A stretch of DNA of 64,000 nt from Azoarcus sp. DD4 (GTDB lineage Bacteria; Pseudomonadota; Gammaproteobacteria; Burkholderiales; Rhodocyclaceae): contig NZ_CP022958.1 of NCBI RefSeq assembly GCF_006496635.1, positions 3,038,001-3,102,000 of the forward strand, in the 5' to 3' direction. Position numbers and translations under genes: made by a program. The notes below the pieces were generated by a model. The model ran no database searches. It was given only the letters and a program-made list of their open reading frames with translations, and had not been told where the DNA came from. This document shows, piece by piece, positions 53,371-62,511 of this stretch. The first letter of the stretch is position 1. Every line of letters begins with the position of its first letter.

Positions 53371-54525
53371 TCAGATGGCGGGGGCATCGATGCGGGTGTC
53401 GGGGAAGGCGGCCGGATCCAGCAAACGGTCGACCACCTCCGGCCAGCTCAAGCATTTGCGCTGGCGCACATGCGGCGCCGCCAGCGCACTGCGGACCGCG
53501 GCGACGATGGAAGGCTCGTCGCCCGGGGTGTAGCCGAAGCGCGACGGATAACGGCCGACCACCGCGTGCGGGCAGACCGCCGGCACGCCGAAGTAGTCGT
53601 ACTGCGCCAGCTTCATCGAACTGTCGGCGAGATAGGGCGGCACCGCCTCGGAACGGTAGGGTGCGATGCCGAAGCGGGCGTGCTTGATGTAGCGGATGGT
53701 GTCGACGTACTTCATCTCGCCATACACCCGCACGTTCTCGCCATAGCCGGGCGAACGCGGCGCGCCCGAGCCGATGACGTGGAAGGTGATGCCGGGAAAG
53801 GCGCGGCTTGCGATCTCGAAGAAAGCCGGATCGAACAGCATCGAACCGATGCTGACCACATGCAGGCCGGCACCGTAGGGCGAGGGGTCGCCATGCACTT
53901 CCAGGCTGGCGTCGAAGCCCTGCGGTACGTGGTAGACGTTGCCGCGACTGGGGATTTCGTCGGCGAGTTGGGGCGACAGCAGCGCGATCACGTCCATCCT
54001 GCCCGACACTTTGGTGAAGCGCCGCTTGACGTAGCTGGCGACGTTGATCGTGTCCAGGCTGTCCGAGCCGCGGTAGATCTGCCGCGCCTGCGGATTGATG
54101 CGCGACACCAGCCCGGAGAAGATGGGCGCGATGCCGCTTTCGAACACCACCACGTCGGCCTCGGCGATCCATTGCATCAGCACCGGATTGGGCGACTTCT
54201 CGTAGAGCCAGAACATCGCATCCTCCAGCGGCCGCAGATACCACTGGCGGGCATTGAAGGGATGGACGGCCGTCTTCCACAGGTAGCATTCGACGCCGTT
54301 GTGGCGTTCGACACGGTTGGCGCGGTCGTCGAGTTCGAGGCGGATATCGCCCTTCATGCGGGACAGGCGGCTGTAGCGCAGCGAGAAGAAGCGCACCTCG
54401 CCACGCTTCGCGAGCTCGTCGGCGATGAAATGGATGCTGGCGCGCCGCGGCGTGCGGTAGTCGTGGGCCGACAGCATCAGGTAGCGGGTCGCGCGCGGCA
54501 CCGCCGTGGTGTCGATATGGTTCAT
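53371..54525 (-). CDS. gumK: GumK-like glucuronosyltransferase (GT70)
   Basis: The product is 384 residues, close to Xanthomonas GumK (about 400). Near-identical blocks that I recognise are SAHDYRTPRRASIHFIADEL, RFFSLRYSRLSRMKGDIRL, VVFESGIAPIFSG, SIGSMLFDPAFF, HVIGSG, VYGEMKYVDTIRYIKHARFG and YLADSSMKLAQYDYFGVPAV. GumK adds beta-glucuronic acid from UDP-GlcA to mannose on the lipid-linked trisaccharide. ugd in the same operon supplies the donor. ATG 54525 is preceded by GGAGTG. Confidence 0.92.
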   Translation of the reverse strand: MNHIDTTAVPRATRYLMLSAHDYRTPRRASIHFIADELAKRGEVRFFSLRYSRLSRMKGDIRLELDDRANRVERHNGVECYLWKTAVHPFNARQWYLRPLEDAMFWLYEKSPNPVLMQWIAEADVVVFESGIAPIFSGLVSRINPQARQIYRGSDSLDTINVASYVKRRFTKVSGRMDVIALLSPQLADEIPSRGNVYHVPQGFDASLEVHGDPSPYGAGLHVVSIGSMLFDPAFFEIASRAFPGITFHVIGSGAPRSPGYGENVRVYGEMKYVDTIRYIKHARFGIAPYRSEAVPPYLADSSMKLAQYDYFGVPAVCPHAVVGRYPSRFGYTPGDEPSIVAAVRSALAAPHVRQRKCLSWPEVVDRLLDPAAFPDTRIDAPAI

Positions 54526-54562
54526 GGTGTCACTCCCCGATTTGGTGTTGTGTTCCGCGTGT

Positions 54563-55579
54563 TCAGAGGTACTTGCCGATGACGGACATCTGCAGCGCCG
54601 GGCCGGTGGGCGTCGGCTGGATACTGAAGGGATAGGTGCCCCACCAGCGCCCCGCGGCCCAGTAGGTCCAACCCGCCCAGACCTCGTTGCCATGCATCTC
54701 GCCGAGGATGGCGTCGAGCGCGGCCAGGCAGGCCTCGGTGCTGGCGGTGCCGAATTCGCCGAGGAAGAAGCGGTGCCCGTTGTTACGCCCCCAGTCGGTC
54801 GCCGCGCGCATGATGCCGCGCAGGCTGTCGGCACTGATGCATTCGGTAGTGGTGCCGGAATAGCTGGGGTTGGCGTACTGGTGGACTTCGAACACGAAGT
54901 TGCCGGCGCTGTCGCGGAAGTCGCGGAAGGCCTCGGCGTTGGAAGTGCCTCCGAAGGTCTTCTCCCACTCGTGCGCCCCGCTCCAGCGGCCACCCGACAC
55001 CATCACTAGGTTGGCGGCGCCGGCGGTCCGTATGGCGTCGATGGTGCGCTGGGCAATGCTCGCCCACAGGGCGATGGGCAGCGCCGCGGGCTCGTTCATC
55101 AGGCCGAAGGCGACGTTGGGCTGATTGGCGAAGACTTCGGCGAGCCGCCGCCACAGATCGGCCAGCGCGGCTTCCGGCACCGCGCTGCTGCCTATCGCCT
55201 GGCCGGCATAGGCGCCGTAGTTGTGCACGTCGAGCAGCACGCACAGCTCGAGGCCGCGGGCCGTGTCCACCACGCTGCGGATGCGGTCGAGCTCGGCGCT
55301 GTCGAGCGCGCCGTTGATCGCCGGCTGGATGCGCTCCCAGCGGAACGGCAGGCGTATCACGCTCATGCCGGTGTCGCGGAAATAGCTCAGGTCCTGCGCC
55401 GACGGGTAGATGTAGTCGTAACCGTAGCGGCCGGGTATCGCCTTGCTGTTGAACTCGGCGCCGGCGAGATTGACTCCGCGCAGCTGGCTGCCGCTTTCGC
55501 ACTGCGCGTGGGCGCCGCCGGCCACCAGCACCGCCAGCGCAGCCAAGCACCCCATGAACAGGCGGAACGGCCCTTTCAT
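54563..55579 (-). CDS. Secreted GH5 endoglucanase-type glycoside hydrolase
   Basis: The product is a 338-residue secreted (beta/alpha)8 enzyme with a signal peptide (LAALAVLVAGGAHA). GH5 motifs include LRGVNLAGAEF, VIRLPFRWERIQP, acid/base Glu163 in GLMNEPAA, VHQYANPSYSG and nucleophile Glu275 in FFLGEFGTAS. It overlaps the GumH-like gene by 4 nt, so it is an integral part of the polysaccharide operon. It probably trims or releases the beta-1,4-glucan backbone, although the exact substrate is untested. Confidence 0.9.
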   Translation of the reverse strand: MKGPFRLFMGCLAALAVLVAGGAHAQCESGSQLRGVNLAGAEFNSKAIPGRYGYDYIYPSAQDLSYFRDTGMSVIRLPFRWERIQPAINGALDSAELDRIRSVVDTARGLELCVLLDVHNYGAYAGQAIGSSAVPEAALADLWRRLAEVFANQPNVAFGLMNEPAALPIALWASIAQRTIDAIRTAGAANLVMVSGGRWSGAHEWEKTFGGTSNAEAFRDFRDSAGNFVFEVHQYANPSYSGTTTECISADSLRGIMRAATDWGRNNGHRFFLGEFGTASTEACLAALDAILGEMHGNEVWAGWTYWAAGRWWGTYPFSIQPTPTGPALQMSVIGKYL

Positions 55580-56688
55580 GACCGTGCCCCCAGCAGCGCC
55601 TCGTATTCGCCGACGTACTGATCCGCAGCGTGCCGCCAGTGGTAACGCACCGCATAGTTCATCGCACGCTGGCGACGGGTACGGAACACGGCCGGGCTTA
55701 CGTCCGCGAGCGCACGCAGTCCGGCCACCGCCTCGCCATCGACCAGCACGCCGATGGACGAATCGGCATGCAGCTTGGCGAAAGGCGGAATAGCGCTCAG
55801 CACCGGAACCAGCCCTGCGCTCATCGCCTCGATGGGCGCGATTCCGAAACCTTCGTGGCGCGACAGGCAGACGAAATACTGGGCGCGCCCGAGCAAGGCG
55901 CGCAGCGCCTGCTGTGAAGGCGAGGCCACCAGCTCGACATGGTCCATGAGTCCGCGCAGACCGATCGCGCATTGGAGATCGCTCAGCGACAGGTCGTATT
56001 CGCGGCCGGCGATGATGAGCCGCCATTCCGGATCGACCGCCACCAGCCGGGCGAAGAGGTCCAGGGTTTCGACCAGGCCCTTGTTCACCGACCAGCGGCC
56101 GAAATACACGAGCGTCTTGCCCGGCTCCTCGCTGCCGGCCCCGGCGAACTTGTCGACGTCGACGCCATTCTCGATCACGCGCAGGCGCGGCGCCGCGACG
56201 ACCTCGCTGAAGATCTCGCCGTCGTTGTCGCTGGTGGCGATCACCCGCCGGTAAGCGCGCGCCGAAGTCCGCGTGATGGAGCGGAACCACAAGCGTTTCA
56301 GGCGCGAAGCGAAGGCGGTATGGAAGAAGCCGCCGTGGGTCGAGGCGATCAGCGGGCGGCCGTGCAGCGGGCGGGTGGCGGCAAGGTAGTCGAAGAAGAA
56401 ATCGACGCCGTGCACATGCACCAGGTCGGCGTCGCGGATGGCGCCGATCACCGAGGGGCACAGCGGGTAGCGCGACGATCCGGCGTAGGGCAGCCGGCGC
56501 ACGACGATGCCCTGGTGCTCGTCGCGTTGCGGCAGGACCACCTCGTCGTCGCGGAACACCCGGTTGAGCGTGACCACTTCGGCCTGGTGGCCGCACACCT
56601 CGAGCTGGTGGCGGGCGATGTTGAGGACGACCTCCTCCATCCCGCCGATGGACGGATGGAACTGGCGTACCACGTGGACCACTTTCAT
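55576..56688 (-). CDS. gumH: GumH-like alpha-mannosyltransferase (GT4)
   Basis: The product is a 370-residue retaining glycosyltransferase. Its N-terminus MKVVHVVRQFHPSIGGMEEV and the blocks YRGSSRYP-like YAGSSRYPLCPSVIGAI, STHGGFFHTAFASRLK, RVIENGVDVDKF, YFGRWSVNKGL, IAGREYDL and CLSRHEGFGIAPIEAMSAGL closely match xanthan GumH. GumH transfers the inner mannose from GDP-Man to cellobiosyl-PP-lipid. The last block contains the GT4 E-x7-E motif. It overlaps the polymerase-like gene by 4 nt and the GH5 gene by 4 nt. Confidence 0.92.
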   Translation of the reverse strand: MKVVHVVRQFHPSIGGMEEVVLNIARHQLEVCGHQAEVVTLNRVFRDDEVVLPQRDEHQGIVVRRLPYAGSSRYPLCPSVIGAIRDADLVHVHGVDFFFDYLAATRPLHGRPLIASTHGGFFHTAFASRLKRLWFRSITRTSARAYRRVIATSDNDGEIFSEVVAAPRLRVIENGVDVDKFAGAGSEEPGKTLVYFGRWSVNKGLVETLDLFARLVAVDPEWRLIIAGREYDLSLSDLQCAIGLRGLMDHVELVASPSQQALRALLGRAQYFVCLSRHEGFGIAPIEAMSAGLVPVLSAIPPFAKLHADSSIGVLVDGEAVAGLRALADVSPAVFRTRRQRAMNYAVRYHWRHAADQYVGEYEALLGARS

Positions 56689-58013
56689 GGGGTTCTCCCT
56701 TGGACTGTGCCTGCCGCCGGAAACGGCGTCGGTCGTGCGCGCCCTGCGGCGTAGGCGGAAGGGGCCGCGGCACTGCCGGCGACACCGACGCCGATCAGGA
56801 ACCACAGCAAGGCGGACGTTTTCATCGCGAACAGCGAGGTGCCGCTGATGGTCAGGATCAGCGCCATGTAGAGCGAAGCGTGGGCGCGAAAGCGGGCCGC
56901 GGCCTCGTCACGCACCGGCAGCATCCACACGAACAGCCAGACCGCCACGGCCAGCGGCAGGCTGAAGCGGGTGAATACATAGGCGTAGCCGGAATCGCCG
57001 TGTTGGGTCGCCCAGCCGTCCAACCCGAGCAGGCCGCTCCAGCCGAGGTCGAGCAAGGCATGACCGCTCCACACCAGGCGTCCGAGGAAGTTGTCGCCGA
57101 CATAGCCGGGGAAGGCGAGCGCGAGCCCGCTCACCATCAGCACTGCGACGAAGGGAAAGGCAAAGGCCAGCCCCTGGCCATGGCGGCCCGACGTCAGCCG
57201 CATCGCCACCATCAGGCTCACCACCACCAGGCCGTAGCGCGAATCGGCCAGCACGATCAGGCACCAGGCGAGGCCAAGCAGCAGCCACATCCTGCCGCGC
57301 TCGTCCGGCCCCTTGGACAACCCCCAGGCGGCCAGCAGCGTGGCAAAGTTGCCCATCGATACCGGCTCGATGAACACCGACGACACCCGGTGGTTGCCGA
57401 GCAGCGCCGGAAAGAAGGTACGGCCGATGCCTTCGGGGCGCACGCCGTTGAAACTGAGCGCGACGTCCTGCTGCGCCACCGCCGCTTCCAGCACCGTGCC
57501 CTGCGCCACGTAGTAGGACAGGATGTTGAAGATGCGCGAATAGACGTCCACGAACAGCAGCTCGAACACGCCCATCGCCAGCGCAATGCCGCCGATCACC
57601 AGCAGGCAGCGCTCCGCGACCGCCCGGTCGGGCATGCGCATGCCCAGCCACAGGAAGCAGGCGGGGATCACGAAGTCGCGCACCGCCTTGAAGTCCATGC
57701 CGTCGCGCACCAGCCACAGCGCCGTGAGCACCGCCAGTGCCATCACCACCAGCACCGCCAGCCGGCCGGGAATGTGGCGCAGCATCAGCGGCAGGCACAT
57801 TGCGAGGATGCAGGCCTCGGTGAGCCCCAGCAGCGCAGCATTGACCGGCATCAGGTTGGTGTGCACGCCGGCCATCAGCAGCGGATAGGCGCAGGCCAGC
57901 GCCAGCGTGAGCACCACCCAGCGCTCGACGCCGCTCAAGGGGCGCCGGTCGCCAGTAGCCGCCACGCTGGCCGCCAATGCCCCGTTGCCAGCGGCAGGCC
58001 ACAGCGCACTCAT
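56685..58013 (-). CDS. Polysaccharide polymerase-like membrane protein (GumE/Wzy-like)
   Basis: The product is a 442-residue integral membrane protein with about 11-12 hydrophobic helices and large loops, the general Wzy/O-antigen-polymerase layout. Examples are VERWVVLTLALACAYPLLMA, VRDFVIPACFLWLGMRMP and VFIEPVSMGNFATLLAAWGL. No family signature is decisive. Its place between the acyltransferases and gumH matches GumE, the xanthan polymerase. It overlaps its neighbours by 4 nt on both sides. Confidence 0.72.
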   Translation of the reverse strand: MSALWPAAGNGALAASVAATGDRRPLSGVERWVVLTLALACAYPLLMAGVHTNLMPVNAALLGLTEACILAMCLPLMLRHIPGRLAVLVVMALAVLTALWLVRDGMDFKAVRDFVIPACFLWLGMRMPDRAVAERCLLVIGGIALAMGVFELLFVDVYSRIFNILSYYVAQGTVLEAAVAQQDVALSFNGVRPEGIGRTFFPALLGNHRVSSVFIEPVSMGNFATLLAAWGLSKGPDERGRMWLLLGLAWCLIVLADSRYGLVVVSLMVAMRLTSGRHGQGLAFAFPFVAVLMVSGLALAFPGYVGDNFLGRLVWSGHALLDLGWSGLLGLDGWATQHGDSGYAYVFTRFSLPLAVAVWLFVWMLPVRDEAAARFRAHASLYMALILTISGTSLFAMKTSALLWFLIGVGVAGSAAAPSAYAAGRARPTPFPAAGTVQGRTP

Positions 58014-59089
58014 GCCACCCGCTCCATCGTCCCCAAGGCCGGGGCCGGTCGCGCCACGCCCAGCGCCCACGGCGCCAGCGTCAGCATCAGCCAGCGCAAC
58101 GGCACGCAGGCAAGGATGGCCAGCGCCGAACTGCCCAGCGCCCAGCCGATGCCCACCTCGGCGGGCCGCAGGCCTGCGACCGTGGCCACGCCCGACATCA
58201 CGCTGAAGCTCAGCATGTGGCTGGCGAAAATCAGCAGCGAGTTGCGCGCCAGCCAGCGCAGCACGCGGCTGTCGGGCAAACGCGCGACCAGGATCAGGCA
58301 GACCGCGGTGCCGGCCAGCGCGGAGATGAGATACAGCGGCAGCGCCGCCCCGAAACGCAGGTGATTGAGATCGACCCGGCCATTGAACCAGGCAGCGCCC
58401 AGCCACAGGGCGGCAAGCACGGCAAGCGTCGCCACACCGCGCGTACCGCCGACGGACACGCCCGGCAGACCGCGCAGCACAGCGCCGAGCGCGTAGAAAA
58501 CCAGCGCCACCGGCAGGATGTCGAGCGCGAACGGCAGGCGCAGGCCCAGCGCGGGAAACAGCGCAGCCCACGCCACACCGCAGACGACCGCCGCCAGCGC
58601 CGTCGTGCGCCCTCCGAAGCGCTGCCGCAGCAGTGCGTAGGCGAAGGCGGTGACGAACAGCGCCGGCAAAAACCAGAGCGCCGGATCGACGTAAAGCAGC
58701 ACGCCGTTGCCGGTGACGAAGCCCTGCAAGGGCTCCCACCACGGCTGGCTACCCCAGCGCAACGCCTTGTCGCCGATGCCGCGGGTCAGGAGCCAGTATG
58801 CATAAGCGGCGAAGAAGAAGAACACGTAAGGCAGCAGCAGCGTGCGCCCCAGGCGGCGCAGCGTCATCGCCGGCGTCTCTGCCAGCCGGGCATCGCTCAC
58901 CACCGCGCCGGCCAGCCAGAAGAACAGCGGCACGTGGAAGCTGTAGAGCAGCATCACCAGCCAGGGCGGGCAGCCCTTGGCATGGCCGAGCACCACCAGC
59001 ACGATGCCTACTGCCTTGGCGGCATCGATGCGGAAATCGCGCGATGCCGCCTGCGGCAGGACGCGAGGCGGCATGCCCGCCGTCGTCAT
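58010..59089 (-). CDS. Acyltransferase-3 family sugar O-acetylase (GumF/GumG-like)
   Basis: The product is a 359-residue integral membrane acyltransferase with about ten helices. The conserved N-terminal RIDAAKAVGIVLVVLGHAKG carries the catalytic-type histidine, followed by YSFHVPLFFWLAGAVVSD typical of fucose/mannose O-acetylases (COG3594). GumF and GumG in xanthan acetylate mannose residues. It starts 2 nt after the stop of the previous acyltransferase gene. Confidence 0.85.
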   Translation of the reverse strand: MTTAGMPPRVLPQAASRDFRIDAAKAVGIVLVVLGHAKGCPPWLVMLLYSFHVPLFFWLAGAVVSDARLAETPAMTLRRLGRTLLLPYVFFFFAAYAYWLLTRGIGDKALRWGSQPWWEPLQGFVTGNGVLLYVDPALWFLPALFVTAFAYALLRQRFGGRTTALAAVVCGVAWAALFPALGLRLPFALDILPVALVFYALGAVLRGLPGVSVGGTRGVATLAVLAALWLGAAWFNGRVDLNHLRFGAALPLYLISALAGTAVCLILVARLPDSRVLRWLARNSLLIFASHMLSFSVMSGVATVAGLRPAEVGIGWALGSSALAILACVPLRWLMLTLAPWALGVARPAPALGTMERVA

Positions 59090-59091
59090 GT

Positions 59092-60168
59092 TCACGCCTG
59101 CCCCGCCAGCCGCTTGAAGCGGCCGCGCACCGCGTGGTGCAGCGGAAACTCCACCCACAGCGAGATCACCACCGACAGCGCCACCGCGAACACCGCGACC
59201 AGCGTGGCTTCGACCAGGGTCGGCGTGGCGATGCCGAGCGCACGCAGCGTCAGTTCGATCAGCAGCACATGCAGCAGGTAGATCGAAAAACTGGTGCGGC
59301 CGAGCAGGCGCATCAGGCGGCCGCCGAGCACCGCCCGCAGCAGCGGCGTGTCGAAGGAGCACAGCAGCACGGTCGCCGCCGCCAGCAGCGCAAAGGCCGG
59401 GTCGAGGTAGAGCGAACGCGAGGCCTCGCCGGACAACGACCACACCACCAGCAGCGCGATCGCGAGCAGGGGCAGCGGCGCCAGCAGCGGATGACGGAAG
59501 ATGGCGCCGATACGTTCGCGCGGCACCAGTGCCACCGCCGATCCGAGTACGAAGAACTGCAGCTTGGACGGCAGCGCCAGGCCGGGCCAGTCGGCACGGG
59601 TGGCGAACAACACGCCCAGCGCCACCGCGACCACCAGCGGCGCCAGCCAGCGACCGCTGCGCAGCGCCCACAGCGCGTACCACAGGGCCACGAAGAAGAC
59701 GTAGTACTGGATCTCCGGCGAGATCGACCAGAACATCCGCACCGATCCCAGGCAGGCGAGATGACGAAGCAGCTGCCAGCCGTCGATCGGATACGGCCAC
59801 TGCGGATCGACGAAGCTGAAGGCGACGAAGCTCACCAGCACCACCAGCCAGTAGATCGGCAGGATGCGTGCCGCCCGTGCGATGCCGTAGCGCGCCACCG
59901 CCTGCATGTTCCACTCGCTGCGGGCATAGAGGTGGGCCATCAGGAAACCGCTGAGCGAGAAGAAGATGGCCACGCCGAGCGAACCCAGTACATGCACGCC
60001 CAGCGCCTTGGGCAGATCGGCCGGCAGGTGGGACAGCACCACCAGCAGGCAGGCCAACGCCCGCAAGCCGTCGAGGCATGGCAGGTTCTCGCTGCGGGTG
60101 GCCGCGGCCGGCGTCGCCACGTTCAGCGCGCCCGCTGCCCGCCCCAATGCGCCAACTGCGGTGTTCAT
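59092..60168 (-). CDS. Acyltransferase-3 family protein (OafA/YrhL-like)
   Basis: The product is a 358-residue integral membrane acyltransferase. Motifs are CLDGLRALACLLVVLSHLPA, LGVAIFFSLSGFLMAHL, RIL-P-IYW (ARILPIYWLVVLVSF) and FSISPEIQYY-like WSISPEIQYYVFF. It belongs to the OafA branch rather than the COG3594 branch of the neighbouring gene, so the operon can place two different acyl decorations, as xanthan operons do. The acyl donor and target sugar are unknown. Confidence 0.86.
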   Translation of the reverse strand: MNTAVGALGRAAGALNVATPAAATRSENLPCLDGLRALACLLVVLSHLPADLPKALGVHVLGSLGVAIFFSLSGFLMAHLYARSEWNMQAVARYGIARAARILPIYWLVVLVSFVAFSFVDPQWPYPIDGWQLLRHLACLGSVRMFWSISPEIQYYVFFVALWYALWALRSGRWLAPLVVAVALGVLFATRADWPGLALPSKLQFFVLGSAVALVPRERIGAIFRHPLLAPLPLLAIALLVVWSLSGEASRSLYLDPAFALLAAATVLLCSFDTPLLRAVLGGRLMRLLGRTSFSIYLLHVLLIELTLRALGIATPTLVEATLVAVFAVALSVVISLWVEFPLHHAVRGRFKRLAGQA

Positions 60169-60216
60169 GACGCCACCCTCCCCTTGTCGCCCGTCCGGCG
60201 GGCACGCGACATCCGT

Positions 60217-61083
60217 TCAGTGCGCATTGAGTACCGCTCCCACCAGGGCCACCGAAGCGCCCGCCAGCCGTTCGCCGAAACGGGCAAGATCACGCGCGCT
60301 GGAGGCATCCTGGCGCGCGAGCATGAAGGCCGCGCCGGCGCGGGCCGCGATCAGCTCGGCGTCGGCACCGCAGGCGGCGGCCGGCGTATCGAGTATGACC
60401 ACGTCGAACTGCGCGCCGAGACGTTCGAGCAAGGCGGCGAACGGCGGCCGCGACAGCAGCTCCTGCGGGTTGGGCGCCTGCGGCCCGGCCGGCAGCACGC
60501 TGAGGCTGAGCAGGCCGTCGATGCGACGGATGGCCTCGTTGCCGCTGCGGCCGGCCAGCACCGAACTGAGCCCGGTCGCGTTGTCGAGCCCGAACAGGGT
60601 GTGCTGCACCGGTTTGCGCAGGTCGGCATCGATCAGCAGCGTGCGCTCGCCGAGCTGGCTGAACACCACTGCGAGATTTGCCGCCACCCAGCTCCGCCCG
60701 TCCCCGCCCGCGGGGCTCACGACCGCCAGCCGGCGCCGCGTTGCCAGCTGACCGGTGCAGCGCAGCAGCAGCTGGGTGCGCAGCCCGCGCAGCGCTTCGA
60801 CTTCGGGGCTGAAAGGCTGATAGGCGGCAACCACGGTTTCCGAAATGGCGCTGGTGCCGCGGACGACGTAGGGATAGTCGAACTGGCGGGCCAGCGCATA
60901 GGCGATGTCGTCCTCGCTGAGCAGCCGCAGTTCGCGCGCGGCGTCGCCGAAGCGCAGGCCGCGTTCGCGCTGCACCCGGAAAATGCGCTCGGCGTCTTCC
61001 GGCGCAATCCGGCCGGCATCGACCAGGATCGCGCCGATCGAGCGCTCCGGTGCCTGCAGCGGTAGGTGATGGGGAGCATTCAT
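60217..61083 (-). CDS. epsG: EpsG-type chain-length tyrosine-kinase-like protein with MshEN-like N-terminus
   Basis: The product is a 288-residue cytoplasmic BY-kinase-like partner of EpsF. Residues 15-66 hold two tandem GAILVDAGRIAPED / RFGDAARELRLLSEDD units resembling an MshEN (GspE-N) domain, some of which bind c-di-GMP. The P-loop reads SPAGGDGRSW, with Arg130 where Walker A has Lys. Walker A' is TLLIDADLRKP and Walker B is VVILDTPAA. There is no C-terminal tyrosine cluster. ATG 61083 follows epsF by 25 nt. Confidence 0.85.
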   Translation of the reverse strand: MNAPHHLPLQAPERSIGAILVDAGRIAPEDAERIFRVQRERGLRFGDAARELRLLSEDDIAYALARQFDYPYVVRGTSAISETVVAAYQPFSPEVEALRGLRTQLLLRCTGQLATRRRLAVVSPAGGDGRSWVAANLAVVFSQLGERTLLIDADLRKPVQHTLFGLDNATGLSSVLAGRSGNEAIRRIDGLLSLSVLPAGPQAPNPQELLSRPPFAALLERLGAQFDVVILDTPAAACGADAELIAARAGAAFMLARQDASSARDLARFGERLAGASVALVGAVLNAH

Positions 61084-61108
61084 CTGGGTTCGCCTCCGTA
61101 GCGGGAAT

Positions 61109-62500
61109 TCAGCGGGCCGGCGCCTGCAGCAGCCGGCGGCGGCCATCGCGCACCAGCGCCGGCCGCGGCGGCAGCACCGCGATCACCGGTACGCCGAGCA
61201 GTTGGGCGAGTTCGCCGGCGGCGCGCACGCGCGGATTGCGCAGCTCCTTCACCAGCGCCGCGCCGATGCCGAGCAGGGTGCCAAGCACGACCGCGAGCAC
61301 GGCGTTGAGGGCGAGCTTGGGCGAGGACGGCGACGCCGGCTCGACCGCCGGGCTGAGCACCACCACGTTGGTAAGGCGGGTCTGGCTCTCCAGGCTGGTC
61401 TCCGCGAGGCGCTGGGCGACGAGGTCGTAGGCGCGCTGGGCACTCTCGACATCGCGGCGGAGCACGCTGATGCGGTCGTGGTGGGCCTTGAGTTCGAGCA
61501 CTTTCTGCTTCTGCGCCGCCACCGCCGCAGCGACCTCGGCCTCGCGTGCGTTGCTGATCCGCGCCGCGGTGCCGAGCGAGCTGGCCACGCGTGCGATCTC
61601 GCCGGCCACGCGCTGGCGCAGCGAGCCCAGCTCGGCATCGATGCGGGCGATCTCCGGATGATTGGGGCCCAGCCGGCCCAGGGTCTGGCCGCGCTGCGCC
61701 TCGAGGCGGGCGATGTCGGCCTTGAGGTTCTGGATCAGACCGTTCTGCAACACCTCGGGCATGGTATCGGCCGAGCCCGACTGGCTCTGGCGCGAGCGGC
61801 TGTCGGCACGCTGGGCCTGGACGTTGACCAGCTGTGAGGACAGTTCGGCAAGACGCGCGCTTTCGACATCGAGACGGTCGTCGCTGAGGATCACGCCGTT
61901 GGCCTGCTGGTAGTCGGACAACTTGCGCTGTGCCGCTTCCAGGTCGTCGCGCAGACTCTTGTTGCGGTCGTTGAACCACTGCGAGTACTGGCGCGCCGGC
62001 TCGACCTTGAGTTCGAGCGAGGTGTCGATGTAGGCCTGGGCGAAAGCGTTGGCAACCATGGCGGCGAAGGCCGGATCGGCGCCGGTGTAGCCGATGGCCA
62101 GCACGCTGCTTTCGCGCGAGGGCTTTACCGTGAGACCCGCCGCCAGCATGCGCACCAGCCAGTCGTCGAAGCTGCCGCTGCCGCCGGTGTCGCCCTGCCA
62201 GCGCGCCTGGAGGTCGACATTCCGGTCGAGCTTGAGCAGCGCGACGACGCGGCGGGCGACGCGCTCGGAAGCGATGATGTCCACCTGGGTGGCGAGATAG
62301 CCGGGTATCACCGCCCCCTGCATCGCCGCCCCCTGGATGGGATCGGTGCCGCGCACGTCCACCACCACCGCCGTCTGCGCGGTGTATTTGCGCGGCAGCA
62401 TCAGGCTCGCCAGCATGGTGACCACCACCACGCCGGCGAGCACGCCACCGATCAGGCGCAGATGGGCGCGGAGGATCAGGAACAGTTGCTGGATCGTCAT
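61109..62500 (-). CDS. epsF: EpsF chain-length determinant (Wzz/GumC-like)
   Basis: The product is a 463-residue inner-membrane polysaccharide co-polymerase. One helix near the N-terminus (about 17-34) and one near residue 405 flank a large periplasmic coiled-coil domain (about 170-385). The Wzz start TIQQLFLILRAHLRLIGGVL and the proline-rich PAVEPASPSSPKLALNAVLA before the second helix are typical. It controls chain length and connects the inner-membrane polymerase to EpsE. It corresponds to GumC in xanthan systems. Confidence 0.9.
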   Translation of the reverse strand: MTIQQLFLILRAHLRLIGGVLAGVVVVTMLASLMLPRKYTAQTAVVVDVRGTDPIQGAAMQGAVIPGYLATQVDIIASERVARRVVALLKLDRNVDLQARWQGDTGGSGSFDDWLVRMLAAGLTVKPSRESSVLAIGYTGADPAFAAMVANAFAQAYIDTSLELKVEPARQYSQWFNDRNKSLRDDLEAAQRKLSDYQQANGVILSDDRLDVESARLAELSSQLVNVQAQRADSRSRQSQSGSADTMPEVLQNGLIQNLKADIARLEAQRGQTLGRLGPNHPEIARIDAELGSLRQRVAGEIARVASSLGTAARISNAREAEVAAAVAAQKQKVLELKAHHDRISVLRRDVESAQRAYDLVAQRLAETSLESQTRLTNVVVLSPAVEPASPSSPKLALNAVLAVVLGTLLGIGAALVKELRNPRVRAAGELAQLLGVPVIAVLPPRPALVRDGRRRLLQAPAR

Positions 62501-62511
62501 CCCCGCCCCCC

